The position numbers and the translations under genes were made by a program. 64,000 nucleotides of DNA from Leuctra nigra (lineage: Eukaryota; Arthropoda; Insecta; Plecoptera; Leuctridae). The notes under the pieces were generated by a model, which worked only from the letters and a program-made list of their open reading frames with translations, was not told the DNA's origin and made no database searches. The stretch is taken from NCBI GenBank assembly GCA_934045905.1, contig OW203767.1:16185073-16249072 (forward strand), read 5' to 3'. Positions 45,401-55,169 of this stretch are shown here, one piece after another (the first letter of the stretch is position 1; the number at the start of each line of letters is the position of its first letter).

Positions 45401-47269
45401 ATTTTCAGTCTAATCTGTCGTTATTTTCAAAAGTTTTTGTCATTTTAAGGACATTTTATTCCATAATCTTGAAATATTTGAAAAATGTATACCCCCTGCC
45501 TTCTTTAAGCTACTTCTGCAAGACCTGTAGAGCAGCCAAGCAGTCCCCAATTTACAGTAAAATGAAAGCTTTTTGGGCTAGCGCCTTTGAATATTTAATC
45601 CTTACGAGCAAATTTAATGCTAGCGCATATCAAATCGGATGCAGTACCTTTGGCAGTACGAAGGCCAAATCTACCAATTGATTTAAGTTTAAATTATATC
45701 TTCTGATTGGTCGACCATCAAAATGTTCCGATTAAGTTCAAATTTTGCATGGTGATCAAGACTAACATTATCTAAAATTTCACCCATTATAAGCCCAATC
45801 AGTCAAGTATTAAATTGTCTTATTACTGGTATAGTATGGGTTGCCAAAAGAGATTGCTGGAAAAGTGTGTAGGAAAGACACGACACAATGGATCTGATAT
45901 TCATTCAGAGTATTTATATGGAGATCGGAAATTTGCGGAGAAAATCGTCTTGTGCCGTTTGTGTATCGTGACTGGGGATGTTGCATGTTCTGTGCTCGCT
46001 CATCAACGCGTTACACCGAGCGTTTTCTTAGTTAAATAATTTGTCGATGAAAACGACTTCATCACTATCTTCACTATCTCTTCACTATCACTATCTCTCT
46101 ACCGTAGTATTGTTTTTGCAATGCATTCGTTCGTGTAATCTACTAAGAGCCAAGAATTACGATATCGCGTAACTGAAGAAGGCGGATAAATTACGTAATA
46201 ATGGTACTGAGTAGTGACATCTTTTGTCGTCTTCTTAGGCCTCTTTTGGCTCGGATATCTATTTTTCTGTTATTGGGGCCCTATTTTATAACTAAGAATT
46301 CCCGATCTATTCCATGCAATGTTAATCCATATGACCGTGAAGCGAATTCCAGCAGAAACGGGAATTTAAATTATAGAATATAGCCCTTGGTGCGATACAG
46401 GTGGGCACTATACACGTAGTAGCTATTTTTATGTTAATTGATTGGACCGCATGCTTTCTAAAAGCTTTTATGGTTTTTGTACGTTACTGAATTTCTGTGC
46501 GAGGTGTTGCCCATACCGGTGCTCGCTTATCAAATTGTTATACAGCGTTTTCCTATAGTTCAATTAATAAATGAAGTATAGAAATCTGAAACAATATATT
46601 ACGGAAGAGGTGCATGCCAACATATAATTTTATGAAATTATACCTTATTCTCGAAGACTTCCTACTTGTTGATGGATATTGCTTGGAAATATTCTCTACT
46701 TCGTGTTAAAGAGAACCTGTTTTACAATATAAAATTACACCTTCTTCTGTGACTGAACTTTATGGCTTGCCTTTGCAAAAACAACAGAATTATTTCGAAA
46801 GTAAATGATAAAACGTATAATATATTTTAATCTCCTCGTCCAGAAATAAAAGCAATGCTAAGTATGACATAATAGAATGATTGCAGTATGAATATCTTAA
46901 CACTTACAAGACTCCACGGTTGCAAAATGACGGTCAATGTTACTTTCTATGAAACTTAATTGATTGATCTTTACATGCAATCGTTTAAAGCAAGCCTGGT
47001 TTTCTTGATAAATGAACCGTTAAAAATCTAATTAATCAACCTGAATAAAGCCATCAACAATGTAGAAAATAACAAAGTGTTTTTTAAAACTAATTAACAT
47101 GATTAATTAGTTATTTTATATATCACTTACCTGTCACTGACGGCAGATGATGCTGCTTTTTTAACCACTCCTTCAGCTGTTGAATATCTTCTGGCTTTAA
47201 ACTAGGATGTTTTTTGTAGAGCTCCAGCATTTTATTGGAATCATCCACAATTTCATCGCCTTGTGTCAT
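33317..47269 (-). CDS. CRAL-TRIO (Sec14-like) lipid-binding protein B, 6 coding exons, 306 aa
   Basis: Paralogue of the protein coded at 7191-14653, with the same fold and probable role as a cytosolic carrier of a hydrophobic ligand. Coding join: 47269-47131, 42259-42103, 40023-39771, 36632-36522, 34384-34273, 33465-33317, 921 nt including the stop, all phases consistent. N-terminal helices include LKEWLKKQHHLPSVT; then FTVKTSVPEFFRQRD, the lipid-binding domain (residues about 98-250) with GYRYILGRLKDFD, GVVFIYDMKGVVFQH, RLKSLHILNVNSVIN and KPFLNSEQLK, and the DYGGSDES gate motif where gene A has DLGGELE. The tail is KVDESKRDGKSKSAG, ending KKLDID. Central-domain divergence suggests a different ligand. 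A CGTTTCAG acceptor at 47283 implies a non-coding first exon. Exon 2 has a partial duplicate upstream. Confidence 0.93.
33536..33836. mobile_element. Fold-back element with a repeat fragment in its loop
   Basis: Left arm 33536-33612 and right arm 33763-33836 are imperfect reverse complements over about 75 bp, starting CCCGCCAACGGT and ending ACCGTTGGCGGG. The loop carries GCTCGTTCGTCGCTTACACA and GAGCGTTTTC, a decayed right end of the GAGCGAGCG family. It lies in gene B intron 5, 70 bp past exon 6's acceptor side. Confidence 0.7.
34273..34384 (-). CDS. CRAL-TRIO B exon 5 (residues 221-257)
   Basis: 112 nt (106 in gene A). Codes for IHFHSGEAGMEEFFQDVPCK, then IMPSDYGGSDESVQELM. Acceptor GTTTACAG, donor GTGAGT, phase 1. 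Confidence 0.9.
34577..34735. repeat. Direct plus inverted repeat cluster (GGTCGGTGACAGGCAAAGAT)
   Basis: Three units of about 38 bp: 34577-34613 and 34637-34674 in direct order and 34697-34735 inverted. The second and third can form a strong hairpin. Gene B intron 4. Confidence 0.85.
34821..35297 (+). repeat. GAGCGAGCG-family repeat, copy E
   Basis: Starts TTGAGCGAGCGAAGCGAGCG with GACACGGACC and ends CAACGCGTTACCCAGAGCG, then TTTTCCTAGT. About 480 bp, internally shorter than copy A. Gene B intron 4. Confidence 0.85.
36522..36632 (-). CDS. CRAL-TRIO B exon 4 (residues 184-220)
   Basis: 111 nt, as in gene A. Codes for EAMPVRLKSLHILNVNSVIN and MAIMKPFLNSEQLKV. Acceptor GTATTTCAG, donor GTAATG. 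A hAT-like element begins 48 bp upstream of the acceptor. Confidence 0.93.
36673..37222. mobile_element. hAT-like MITE, 534 bp, TATCGATA-rich
   Basis: The element runs 36681-37214 between exact 8-bp target duplications GTTAGAAT (36673-36680, 37215-37222). Ends TAGGGATGGA and TCCATCCCTA are perfect 10-bp inverted repeats of hAT type. Both subterminal regions are packed with TATCGATA units (about 36697-36796 and 37070-37190), which could be binding sites for a transposase. No transposase frame. Gene B intron 3, 40 bp from the exon 4 acceptor. Confidence 0.92.
38509..39050. mobile_element. Candidate TTAA-flanked element, 542 bp
   Basis: Starts GGTAGCAC and ends GTACTACC (7 of 8 complementary), each flanked by TTAA (38505-38508, 39051-39054). 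TTAA is the piggyBac target, but the terminal bases do not match the usual CCC start, and pairing inside the ends is weak. Gene B intron 3. Confidence 0.45.
39665..39742. repeat. Fragment of a CAGGGACGGCGCCAGGG-ended element
   Basis: Read on the minus strand it begins CAGGGACGGCGCCAGGGATT and runs into G-rich sequence. It resembles a hAT-type terminus, but no matching second end or target duplication was found. Confidence 0.45.
39771..40023 (-). CDS. CRAL-TRIO B exon 3 (residues 99-183)
   Basis: 253 nt, as in gene A. Codes for DIVPLTATSPEGYRYILGRL through VSVKKYIVYLA. GC-rich relative to its flanks. Acceptor CTATCCTCAG, donor GTAAGT. A fragment of the GAGCGAGCG repeat begins about 40 bp upstream of its acceptor. 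Confidence 0.93.
40065..40214 (-). repeat. GAGCGAGCG-family repeat, copy F (left-end fragment)
   Basis: Minus-strand left end with GAGGAGCGAAACGAGCCACT and GGCACGGACC, then a CGATCAATTTGAAAATTTGC module. Truncated about 40 bp from the exon 3 acceptor of gene B. Confidence 0.75.
42103..42259 (-). CDS. CRAL-TRIO B exon 2 (residues 47-99)
   Basis: 157 nt, matching gene A exon 2 in length and phase. Codes for HQIAVFIFSCQYSLEQTKSC and the VPEFFRQRD segment. Acceptor GATGTTGCAG (weak pyrimidine tract), donor GTATGT. Its 5' part is duplicated at 42312-42433. Confidence 0.9.
42189..42433. repeat. Tandem partial duplication of CRAL-TRIO B exon 2
   Basis: Bases 42189-42310 recur at 42312-42433 with one mismatch (T at 42239, A at 42362). 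Each unit holds 71 nt of the exon 2 start plus its acceptor and about 50 nt of intron. The extra unit lies upstream in the transcript, has its own copy of the acceptor at 42382, and no good donor. Confidence 0.95.
44725..44790 (-). repeat. tRNA-like SINE-head fragment
   Basis: On the minus strand GGGCTCGACTCCCGG resembles a B box with a T-arm-like context. No A box or complete cloverleaf is visible, so it is a likely SINE remnant. Confidence 0.35.
44972..46032 (+). repeat. GAGCGAGCG-family repeat, long copy G
   Basis: Full-length copy like A and D: poly(T) near the left end, CCCAGGTCAAACCG, successive GATCAA-TTGAAATTTTG modules and the right end CTCATCAACGCGTTACACCG then AGCGTTTTCTTAGT. The left end is mutated (GAGCGAACGCC). 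Gene B intron 1. Confidence 0.85.
46490..46557 (+). repeat. GAGCGAGCG-family right-end fragment J
   Basis: Contains GTGCTCGCTTATCAAATTGT and CAGCGTTTTCCTATAGTT, a diverged right terminus. A possible left part (CTCTTTTGGCTCGG) lies near 46240. Confidence 0.6.
47131..47269 (-). CDS. CRAL-TRIO B exon 1 (residues 1-46)
   Basis: ATG 47269; codes for MTQGDEIVDDSNKMLELYKK and the first N-terminal helices. Donor CAG|GTAAGT, phase 1, as in gene A. Confidence 0.9.
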
Positions 47270-47434
47270 TTTCGAAGATTAACTGAAACGAAATCTGAAT
47301 ATGAACACGTTCACTGGTTGTACGAGTTTGTTGTTGTTGTTAGAGAGGTGTTCACGACTCGACGGCTAGAAGTCTACTGTTGTTTCCTAGCAACCCGGCT
47401 CGTGGAGCAAGTCCCATTGATACTAACTTCTTAC

Positions 47435-47500
47435 CTCGAGATTGACGATCGTCAGAGATTTATTCAATACGATCTTGCGTTCCGAGTTTGAATGTTTCTG
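47435..47500 (-). other. Candidate non-coding first exon of gene B
   Basis: Upstream of the gene B start codon the minus strand has CTCGAG|GTAAGA (exon edge 47435), a consensus donor, and 150 bp later the acceptor CGTTTCAG before the ATG exon (edge 47282). A short 5' UTR exon would end here; its 5' limit is unknown. Confidence 0.4.
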
Positions 47501-50500
47501 TATTGAACTATGGTTTATGGAATTAACGTGTATTGCCTTTTTGACTAATTATAACAAAATTACAAGAGTAAGCGTGAAATGATCTAAAGTAAATATTATG
47601 GTTTGAATTAATTAGTTTGACATTGCATGATACTTGTTACTACTTAGACTTTCCAGAAATTCCAGCAAATTAAAAATCAAGGTAAGCGTTTTTAAAACAT
47701 ATTTTAACAATTATTTATAACGATCTTATCTAATAATATTTTGTTTCTCACATCATTTTCTCATGGTTCATACATAATGCATTGGTTTGTAATGTAAAGG
47801 TTAGTAGGCTTATAAATTATACATACTTTCAGATCATTACAAACAAGATTAGTTTTATAGCAAAATATCTACAAAAAGAGTGCATTTCTAAATTGTTAAA
47901 TCATAAAGTCCTTTTAAGAATAAAGCTCAATATATGGACTCGAGAAAATAATATGTTGCAGACAAAATGTCTGAAGAAACTTGTTCAATTATTTTATTAT
48001 CGCAAAATACTTGGCAAGTTGTGGGTCAAATTATGAAACCACGAATTGGGCAACTATTATTGACCTCTCTTTCTCAATTCATTAAATAAAATTATTGACA
48101 GATCTTTTGTTCATTTGGACACCATGTTATAACTTAAGGAAGAAATTAGATATGACTTAATTTGCCCTCACTTTCTCTGGAGAGCTATAATAATAGAGGT
48201 CTAGTTAATTTGCTTTGTTCGATTAATAATACATTATCTGCCAACTATAATGATGGACAGAAATGGCACACTCAGGTATGCGACAAAAAGTTAAAAATCA
48301 AATATCAATTATTAAATTTCTATGCCCGTATTTGTAGAACATGGAAATAATTGTGTACAATCTAAGAAAATAATTAAATGAAAGAATAGAACTTACAAAG
48401 TACTGTTATGTCCAGGAAACACCTGCATATTATTTTTATGCATGACGTTTGTAACTGAGTTCCTTGAATCAATTGTTAAGAACGATGTATTTGTTTTGAC
48501 GGCAGAAGAGGTCATTGCCAATTTATTATTTACTGAGAAAACGCTCCGCGTAACGCGTTGTTGAGCGAGCTTAGGTATGTGCATCTACTTTTCTTTGTGA
48601 CGTAGAAACAGCCGTTTATATATACGTTGGAGTAAAAGCATCTTTAATAATTTGCAAGTGATCATGGCGCGGTGCATTCACTTTTCGATGGATCAAATTG
48701 CTATTTAAAAATAGGCTTGAAATTGCTAATAGTCTATAAATTATTTGTCTGGAAATGTGTAAATTATACAATGTTGGTGTTGATGAGCTCTTAAAATTAC
48801 TTGATCGCAACATATTTAGTTGCCGCTAACTCCCCTGCCGTTAAGTTCAAATGCAACAATATATATGTATTTATTTCTTTTTTTTCAAATATATGTATTT
48901 TTTAATATCAAATATCTTTTATATGTAAAAATATATTGGTCAAATTACTACAAATTACTTACATATTTAATCAGTTGTCCTTGTCTTAGGAAATTAAATC
49001 CTTAGAAATAGCTATAAAAAAGCTTGAAATTGTAGTTACACGACTACTATGATAATGTTTATTTTTAATTATTTTTGGATGATGTTATTATATTATATTC
49101 TGTTTTTTTGTTGCTTTTTGTTATTTTTAAAAATGTATTTTTTGTTCGTTTTTTATTCATTAATTTAAGGGTATTATATTAAATTAATCCGCAGAAAAGC
49201 TAATTATGGCTTCGTAAAAAAATTCCAAATGGGGTGTTTTGTTTTTTGTGTTTATAATTAATAATAAATAAAACAGTTGGAGTGTATTTTTCTGTTTCAA
49301 CTAATTGGTTGGTCGATTTTAAAATTCAGCAAACAATTGGTCACTAAATGTATTTAAAATTTTAGCTCGATCAGAGAAACGGACCACCAGGAGACGTTCG
49401 CTTCGTATAAACGACAAACCTAGAAGAAGAGTTGTTTTGGCTCAGACTTCAGAAGATGTTTCAACGAAAATGGGATTCTAAAGTCTAATTAGCTATTTTT
49501 TTCTCTCATAATAAGTACATAAGTACATTGCTCAATGAAGATAATCGCTGCTTATAATCTCCATAAGATCTTCATTATTATAAAGATTATTTAAGGGCGT
49601 TAACTTTGACCATTTTAAATGGAGATCAATTGCTTTCAGTTCACAATTTTTAGTCCAAACTCATTTGCAACTCAGATTCATATCAGTTTATTCAAGAGTA
49701 CTTACGGCGACAAATTTCACCAGAGCACCGAAGAGGAGCAGCCAGAAAGAGATCTTCCCACAGACTAAACTTATTTTTCCGACTAGAGTTTAGTTTGCCT
49801 ACTTTCTACGTTTGTTATAATATTTGTACAGCATTGTTAATCACACTAACACATTTCAAGGTTAGGTAAATGCATTTAAAGGACATCTTCATTTCTAAAA
49901 CATCTGAAATAATATTATTTATTTGGAAATCAACACAAAGTCTGTTGCTTACTTGTGCGTTGAAGTCTCCACGTTCGGTACATTTAAAACTCGGGCTTTT
50001 ATAAACTTTAAAAAGCAGTGAACAAACAAACAAAGCTGTAATTTAAATAGTTACAACAATAAAACGAGAATTAATATATTTTTTATTACAATTCAATGAC
50101 GTAGGTACATGGTACATTTTCTCGTTAACAATGGTTTATTATACAATTGTATAGTAATATTATTTTATTATTAATTGACTATTCCTATAAATATAAATAA
50201 AATATAAAATATAAAATATAAAATAAAAAGAATAAAATATTATATAAATAGTAAATTTCCATATACCCTTACTAAGAGAGCTTGCTACTCAAGGGTCATT
50301 GTTTTATGTTGGGTTCTATTTAAAAAATAAATTGAATTAAAACTGAACTGAAACTATCTAGATATTAAAAACATCTACAGACAAAGCTACGTCATGTACC
50401 AAACTAATTTACTTCCCTATCTTTGATAAATTATACAAATCTTATTTGAAATTTCTCGGTTTTTACACCTTTTTATTTTCAATTAAAACCATTCCTTGAC

Positions 50501-51285
50501 AATGGGAATTTCCCAAAGCAATTATAATGACTTGATTGATAATTATGGATTGATTGACAGTAACAAGATAAGCTCAAGTTGTTTGCTTTCTAATAGTGCA
50601 TATAAACAGTGCAAAACAATAACAATAACAAAAAACTGTCCGTCTTATCTATGTGTTGAATTGGATCACATTCGAAAGGAAGTGTTTAAAAAAACTTTTT
50701 CAATAGCTCATTTATTTCGTCAACATTTTCGCACACATGGATCAAGTGAAATATACAAACCACGAAACTCAGCGTGTGGCTCTATTACGTGATTCTTGAT
50801 GTAAGAATCATTGTGAAAGAGTCAAACAAAACTACAATAGGAAGAATAATTGATTGACAGGTACGTCAATATTACAAACACATAAGTGGTGCCTAATATA
50901 ATTCGCCCATTCAAAAATGCTAATTTATGAAAGGTGTGAAGAACACGAATATCTTTTATGTAATGTGTTTTGTGGATGCTGAACGGTACTTTTGTCATTC
51001 GAGATCATTTGAAGAAGTCTGACAGTTCAAATGACAGTTAAGTTTTGATCTCGCTTTAGTAGGTATATTTTGTAAGGTGGTAACTAAATGGAGGCTATCG
51101 AACCTTTTCAGATACGAAAGATAGATATAATGTTTTTGATACATCTATATTCTATGTTATCAAAAACTGATGAAAATGATTAAAGAGATTACTTGATTCG
51201 GTATTAAATGTAAATTTAATTTTCATTTTAAAATGATCTGTAAAATTGAATTGATATTTATTTATTTGTTTATAAATACCTATGT
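47501..51285. other. AT-rich region with no supported gene
   Basis: Very AT-rich, with an (AAAATAT)n tract at about 50194-50225 and repeat fragment I. A 98-codon plus frame (50496-50792) and an exon-like minus stretch (49722-49790, hydrophobic frame KISFWLLLFGALVKFVA then GTAAGT) have no further support. Confidence 0.45.
48532..48570 (-). repeat. GAGCGAGCG-family right-end fragment I
   Basis: Only the terminal about 40 bp are present: GAGAAAACGCTCCGCGTAAC and GCGTTGTTGAGCGAGC on the plus strand. Confidence 0.65.
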
Positions 51286-51358
51286 GTGTTTGTTTGTTTG
51301 TTTGTTTGTTTGTTTGTTTGTTTGTTTGTTTGTTTGTTTGTTTGTATGTTTGTTTGTT
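51286..51358 (+). repeat. (TTTG)n microsatellite
   Basis: About 18 units of TTTG with one TATG interruption. The frame across it (VCLFVCLF...) is a by-product of the repeat. Confidence 0.97.
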
Positions 51359-51655
51359 CGCTGTTCATTCGTTTGATTTCAATAATCATACAATGTAATC
51401 TAATAATTCTAATAGTTTTGAAACAAAGATATGTACAGGAAATTGACAGATTTTGTACAATGAAACTGTACGCCTGCTCACAGGCAACTTTTCCTTCAAC
51501 TTTTCCTCATACTCACTCTTTCCAATCCAATCATTTCGCAGTTACATTTTCACATAAAACCGAAAGATACTAATAATGTATTTGAAAATGAATACTAAAA
51601 ATGAATCTTTATTTTGCACCTGGAAATGATTATGAGTTGATTAGGAGATGCTGAA

Positions 51656-52222
51656 GGAATGAGTGGAACTTGGAATGATGTTTGAAATGAGTGGAATTTG
51701 GAATGATTTTGGTAATGAGTGGAACTTGGAATGATTTTGGGAATGAGTGGAACTTGGAATGATTTTGGGAATGAGTGGAACTTGGAATGATGTTGGAAAT
51801 GAGTGGAACTTGGAATGATTTTGGGAATGAGTTAAACTTGGAATGATTTTGGGAATGAGTGGAACTTGGAATGATTTTGGAAATGAGTGGAACTTGGAAT
51901 TATGCTGGAAATGAGTGGAACTTGGAATGATTTTGGAAATGAGTGGAACTTGGAATGATGTTGGAAATGAGTGGAACTTGGAATGATTTTGGGAATGAGT
52001 GGAACTTGGAATGATGTTGGAAATGAGTGGAACTTGGAATGATTTTGGGAATGAGTGGAACTTGGAATGATGTTAGAAATGAGTGGAACTTGGAATGATT
52101 TTGGTAATGAGTGGAACTTGGAATGATTTTGGGAATGAGTGGAACTTGGAATGATTTTGAAAATGAGTGGAACTTGGAATGATTTTGGGAATGAGTGGAA
52201 CTTGAAATGATGTTGGAAATGA
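51656..52222. repeat. 28-bp minisatellite, about 20 copies
   Basis: Unit GGAACTTGGAATGATTTTGG plus GAATGAGT, repeated about 20 times with two main variants (ATTTTGGG and ATGTTGGA) that often alternate. Because 28 is not a multiple of three, the minus strand stays open with a 28-residue super-period (SKFHSFPKSFQVPL and so on). Confidence 0.97.
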
Positions 52223-52284
52223 GGTGCTGAGGATTGAATCAATGCCCAGTAAATTTGCCTCTGCGAAAATCAAGAAAAAATCGT

Positions 52285-52352
52285 ATTCAAGGGATTCGAA
52301 TGAGGGCCTCCGAAATGGGATTCCAGTGAGTTACCACTCGAGCCATCTGCGT
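52285..52352 (-). repeat. tRNA-like sequence, second SINE-type head
   Basis: On the minus strand it has an A-box-like TGGCTCGAGTGG and a B-box-like CATTCGAATCCC at tRNA-like spacing. The stems are imperfect, so this is a tRNA-derived SINE head or pseudogene and not a working tRNA. Confidence 0.5.
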
Positions 52353-52984
52353 GCAATAGAAATACATATTGAAAAACAGCAAACATTATTTTCTTGGCAA
52401 ATTAGAGTAATTTCACATATTGCAGAGAAAAATTGTTGAACTACCGATAAAATACCATAATTAGTAGAAAATTATAATATGCTAAGCTAATAGTAATTTC
52501 ACTTTCAGAGTCAAGGTTAGAAGTAATGGTAAAAATGTTCTTTGTGGTTTTATATTGTTAGCATCGGCAAGTTTGTTTTTTCAATGACAGAGCATTGTGA
52601 CAAGTTACATACACTACGTACACTATGAAATATTCATTATAACGAACAAATTTGCCTGAAGATATCAAACAATTTCTTTGCTAAAACATGTGAAACCGGC
52701 TCAAATACAAGGTTAAGATTTGACCTTCGTTTTCCATTTAACAAAATTATAGGTGTACTTTTTCTATTTCTTCTCTTTAACTTGTCGTTTACCTTCAATG
52801 AATGATTTCAAGTGCAATGAATCTCAAAGTAATTTCAGTGAAATAATTTAATTAAAGAATGTAAATATTAAATACTTGTAATCTGTGAAACAGTTGTGTG
52901 ACCAGTCTCGTTAACATCTTATTTGTAGGTTGAAATTGTTTGCCAATATAAGTTGCCAATACGTACAAACAAAGATCAGAAAGG

Positions 52985-53270
52985 TACGTGAGTGGGTTGG
53001 GTGAGTGGTTAACGCTCTGAACTTGTATTCCGGAGGCCCGGGTTCGATTCCCGCGGCCGTCCTTCCTGACTGGGGTTTTTTCGTGGTTTTCCCTCAGTCG
53101 ACAGGCAAATGCTGGAAAGGTACCCTACTAATAGGCCACGACCGCCTCCTTCCCACCTTCCATCCTTACCTACTCTTCACCATCATCTCCCAATCATCAT
53201 CATAATCATTCATCAGTCGCCATTAGCCTCGCTGCAGAACAGTGCGACGTTAAGCCCCAGACAAAAAAAA
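52985..53270 (+). mobile_element. tRNA-derived SINE (plus copy)
   Basis: Head with GGTTGGGTGAGTGGTTAACG (A box) and GGGTTCGATTCCC (B box), conserved body GTGGTTTTCCCTCAGTCGAC and CAATCATCATCATAATCATT, end CCCCAGAC then poly(A). Same family as 5298-5552. Its A-tail runs directly into repeat copy H. Confidence 0.88.
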
Positions 53271-53275
53271 ATTAA

Positions 53276-53715
53276 TTGAGCGATTGTAGCGAAAGCGTTT
53301 CATTTTTCGTTCTTTTGGCTCGTACCTCATCTTTTTGTCTGGCACTTCCGATACCTACAGGCCACATTTTTTTCTCTGATCGATCTGAAATTTTGCACAC
53401 GTGCAATTACACCAACTCTGCGTAAATTCTGTGGTTTCTCAAACCAACTCTGTGGTTTGCTGAATCCTTTTTTAATCCGTTTATTGGTTAATTTTTTTAA
53501 ATAAAACATCCGTTTGGCTGAACGAACAATTTGCAAGGTCATTATAAGACCAACATTTTGTCAACTTTTACCAAGTTTATCTTCAATTGGTCCGATTGGC
53601 TAAAAAATTTAAATGTTCCGAAAAGGTTCAGATTTTCCATGGTGACCAAGACCAACATTATTGTACACATTTTCAGCCCAATCTGTATAGAATTGACAGA
53701 TTTTAAGAGTTTTGA
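53276..53715 (+). repeat. GAGCGAGCG-family repeat, copy H (3'-truncated)
   Basis: Starts TTGAGCGATTGTAGCG with GGCTCGTACC and TGATCGATCTGAAATTTTGC, then GGTCATTATAAGACCAACAT. The AACGCGTT right end is missing. Confidence 0.75.
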
Positions 53716-53845
53716 AAGTGTTTTCTTATGAAAGAGTTTTCATAAGTGTTTTCTTCATAATTTGTCAGGTCGTCTACCTAATATTCATTTTTTACTTCTG
53801 GTTAACAGTAAAAAAAAATCAAAAGTAATTATTTGACCTCTCTGA

Positions 53846-54148
53846 ATGATTGAGGATGAATTGGAGCGGATGAAGAAACGCAAAGATAGAATTGAATCGC
53901 TATCAAAATGTGTCTATCTTCAAACCATGAAAATCGGTCATGAAGCCGACCTGACGAATGCTCGAACCCTGGCCTCTAGAGTGGAAGCGGGTTGCAAGCC
54001 AACTTTGAAGGAAGTATATCCTTCGAAAGGTCGCGAACGGCCCTTATCAGGGCCGCCAGCACTTTCATCGAAACAAGCCGACACACTGCCTCGCTATTCT
54101 TCACAAAGTTCATACCTCGGTTCAAGTACGAACTCAAAACTTGATTAA
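53846..54148 (+). CDS. Unrecognised exon-like ORF, 100 codons
   Basis: I do not recognise a family. The frame opens after an in-frame stop (53843-53845), codes for a charged helix-like start (DELERMKKRKDRIESL), a mid segment, and a Ser/Pro-rich tail (SYLGSSTNSKLD) before TAA. Its codon choice and lower AT content stand out from the flanks. It could be a terminal exon using an AG just before GATGAATTGG (53855), with a poly(A) signal near 54834, or it could splice at GTATAT (54014) in phase 0 to the frame at 55071. No upstream exon could be tied to it. Confidence 0.35.
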   Translation: MIEDELERMKKRKDRIESLSKCVYLQTMKIGHEADLTNARTLASRVEAGCKPTLKEVYPSKGRERPLSGPPALSSKQADTLPRYSSQSSYLGSSTNSKLD

Positions 54149-55070
54149 ACTAAGAAGGAGTATTTTTACTGAATTGATGGAAGACAAAATGTTGTAGCTC
54201 AACTTACATTATACCTACAATGATTCTAGTTTCGTTTGATTTTTTTTAAATCTATTTTAAAATATTAAAATATGTGACTGTTGTGTCGTAAGTGTGGTCA
54301 GGGGGTACGGTTCAAGCTATTTTTGAAATCATTGTGATTTTATTTATAAAGTTCTATTTTAATTTTTCATCCCCAAGAAAAATGTGTATCGCACCCGCTA
54401 GATCGCGTGGAATCACAACCTGGTTACTGTGACGCCTGCGCATCCCCTATCAGCTGTCTTGATCCTAACTCATAAAAGTAGGATAATGAAACATTCTTGT
54501 GTGAATAGAATGATGTATACTTTTGATAATTTTAACTTCCAAATTGATAACACTTTAGTTATATTTAACAATTATATTGAAAACATTAGGCCCAGCCCAC
54601 TTTTAACAAATATGTATTTGATTCAGCCCCAGATTAGATTAGGTTTATTAGATTAGCATAATTTAGTTGGTGGTGATTCTTTAAAATGTCCCTTTTTAAT
54701 TATTGACTTATTGTATCAATTGATTTTCTCTGTTATTATTTCATAATTGTCAACCTTATAAGGTTGTTTTCATATTTTGTTATGTCCACTTGTGGAGTTT
54801 TACTCTGTTGTATATATTATACAAATAATTACAAATAAAGTAGTATGATTGCTGGTGAACCCAATCCCCTTGATCCAATCATGATCCAATTAAATAAATT
54901 ATTATTATTGTTATTTGAGTCAAAAACAATTTTTATTTTAAACTGCCTTTTTATCATTGTATTTTGTTTTCAAACACCTTTATTCGAAAAGTCTGAATGT
55001 GTGATACACATTTTTGAAAATAAAATGATTATGTGTTACTTTTAACACAATCTTTATTGTTTATCTTTAG
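54149..55070. other. Possible 3' UTR or intron, otherwise featureless
   Basis: AT-rich. AATAAA at about 54834-54839 followed by a GT-containing stretch could end a transcript from the 53.85-kb frame. Nothing else recognised. Confidence 0.35.
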
Positions 55071-55169
55071 GTGCAAAAAGTTCTCGAATACAACAGAACA
55101 CAAGAGAACGTTGGTATTCGGCAAGAGAATGCGCGCTTGGTCTTTACCGGGATCTGGCGCTATCTGTGA
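55071..55169 (+). CDS. Unrecognised short terminal-exon candidate
   Basis: Follows a good acceptor (TTATCTTTAG) and reads VQKVLEYNRTQENVGIRQEN, then ARLVFTGIWRYL, then a stop. It has a coding feel and is in phase with a possible donor at 54014. The frame at 53846 and this one may be parts of one gene. Function unknown. Confidence 0.25.
   Translation: MQKVLEYNRTQENVGIRQENARLVFTGIWRYL

Noticed and set aside
50496..50792. 98-codon plus frame
   Set aside because: AT-rich sequence without domain resemblance, splice context or a neighbouring exon.
51286..51573. 95-codon frame starting with VCLFVCLF repeats
   Set aside because: Produced by the TTTG microsatellite.
51656..52222. CRISPR-like array
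   Set aside because: The units are directly adjacent with no unique spacers, and the genome is an animal's.
51832..52242. 136-codon minus frame with a repeating peptide
   Set aside because: Explained fully by the 28-bp minisatellite, whose unit lacks stops in all phases.
52285..52352. Possible tRNA gene on the minus strand
   Set aside because: A and B boxes are recognisable but acceptor and anticodon stems are imperfect; fits a SINE head.
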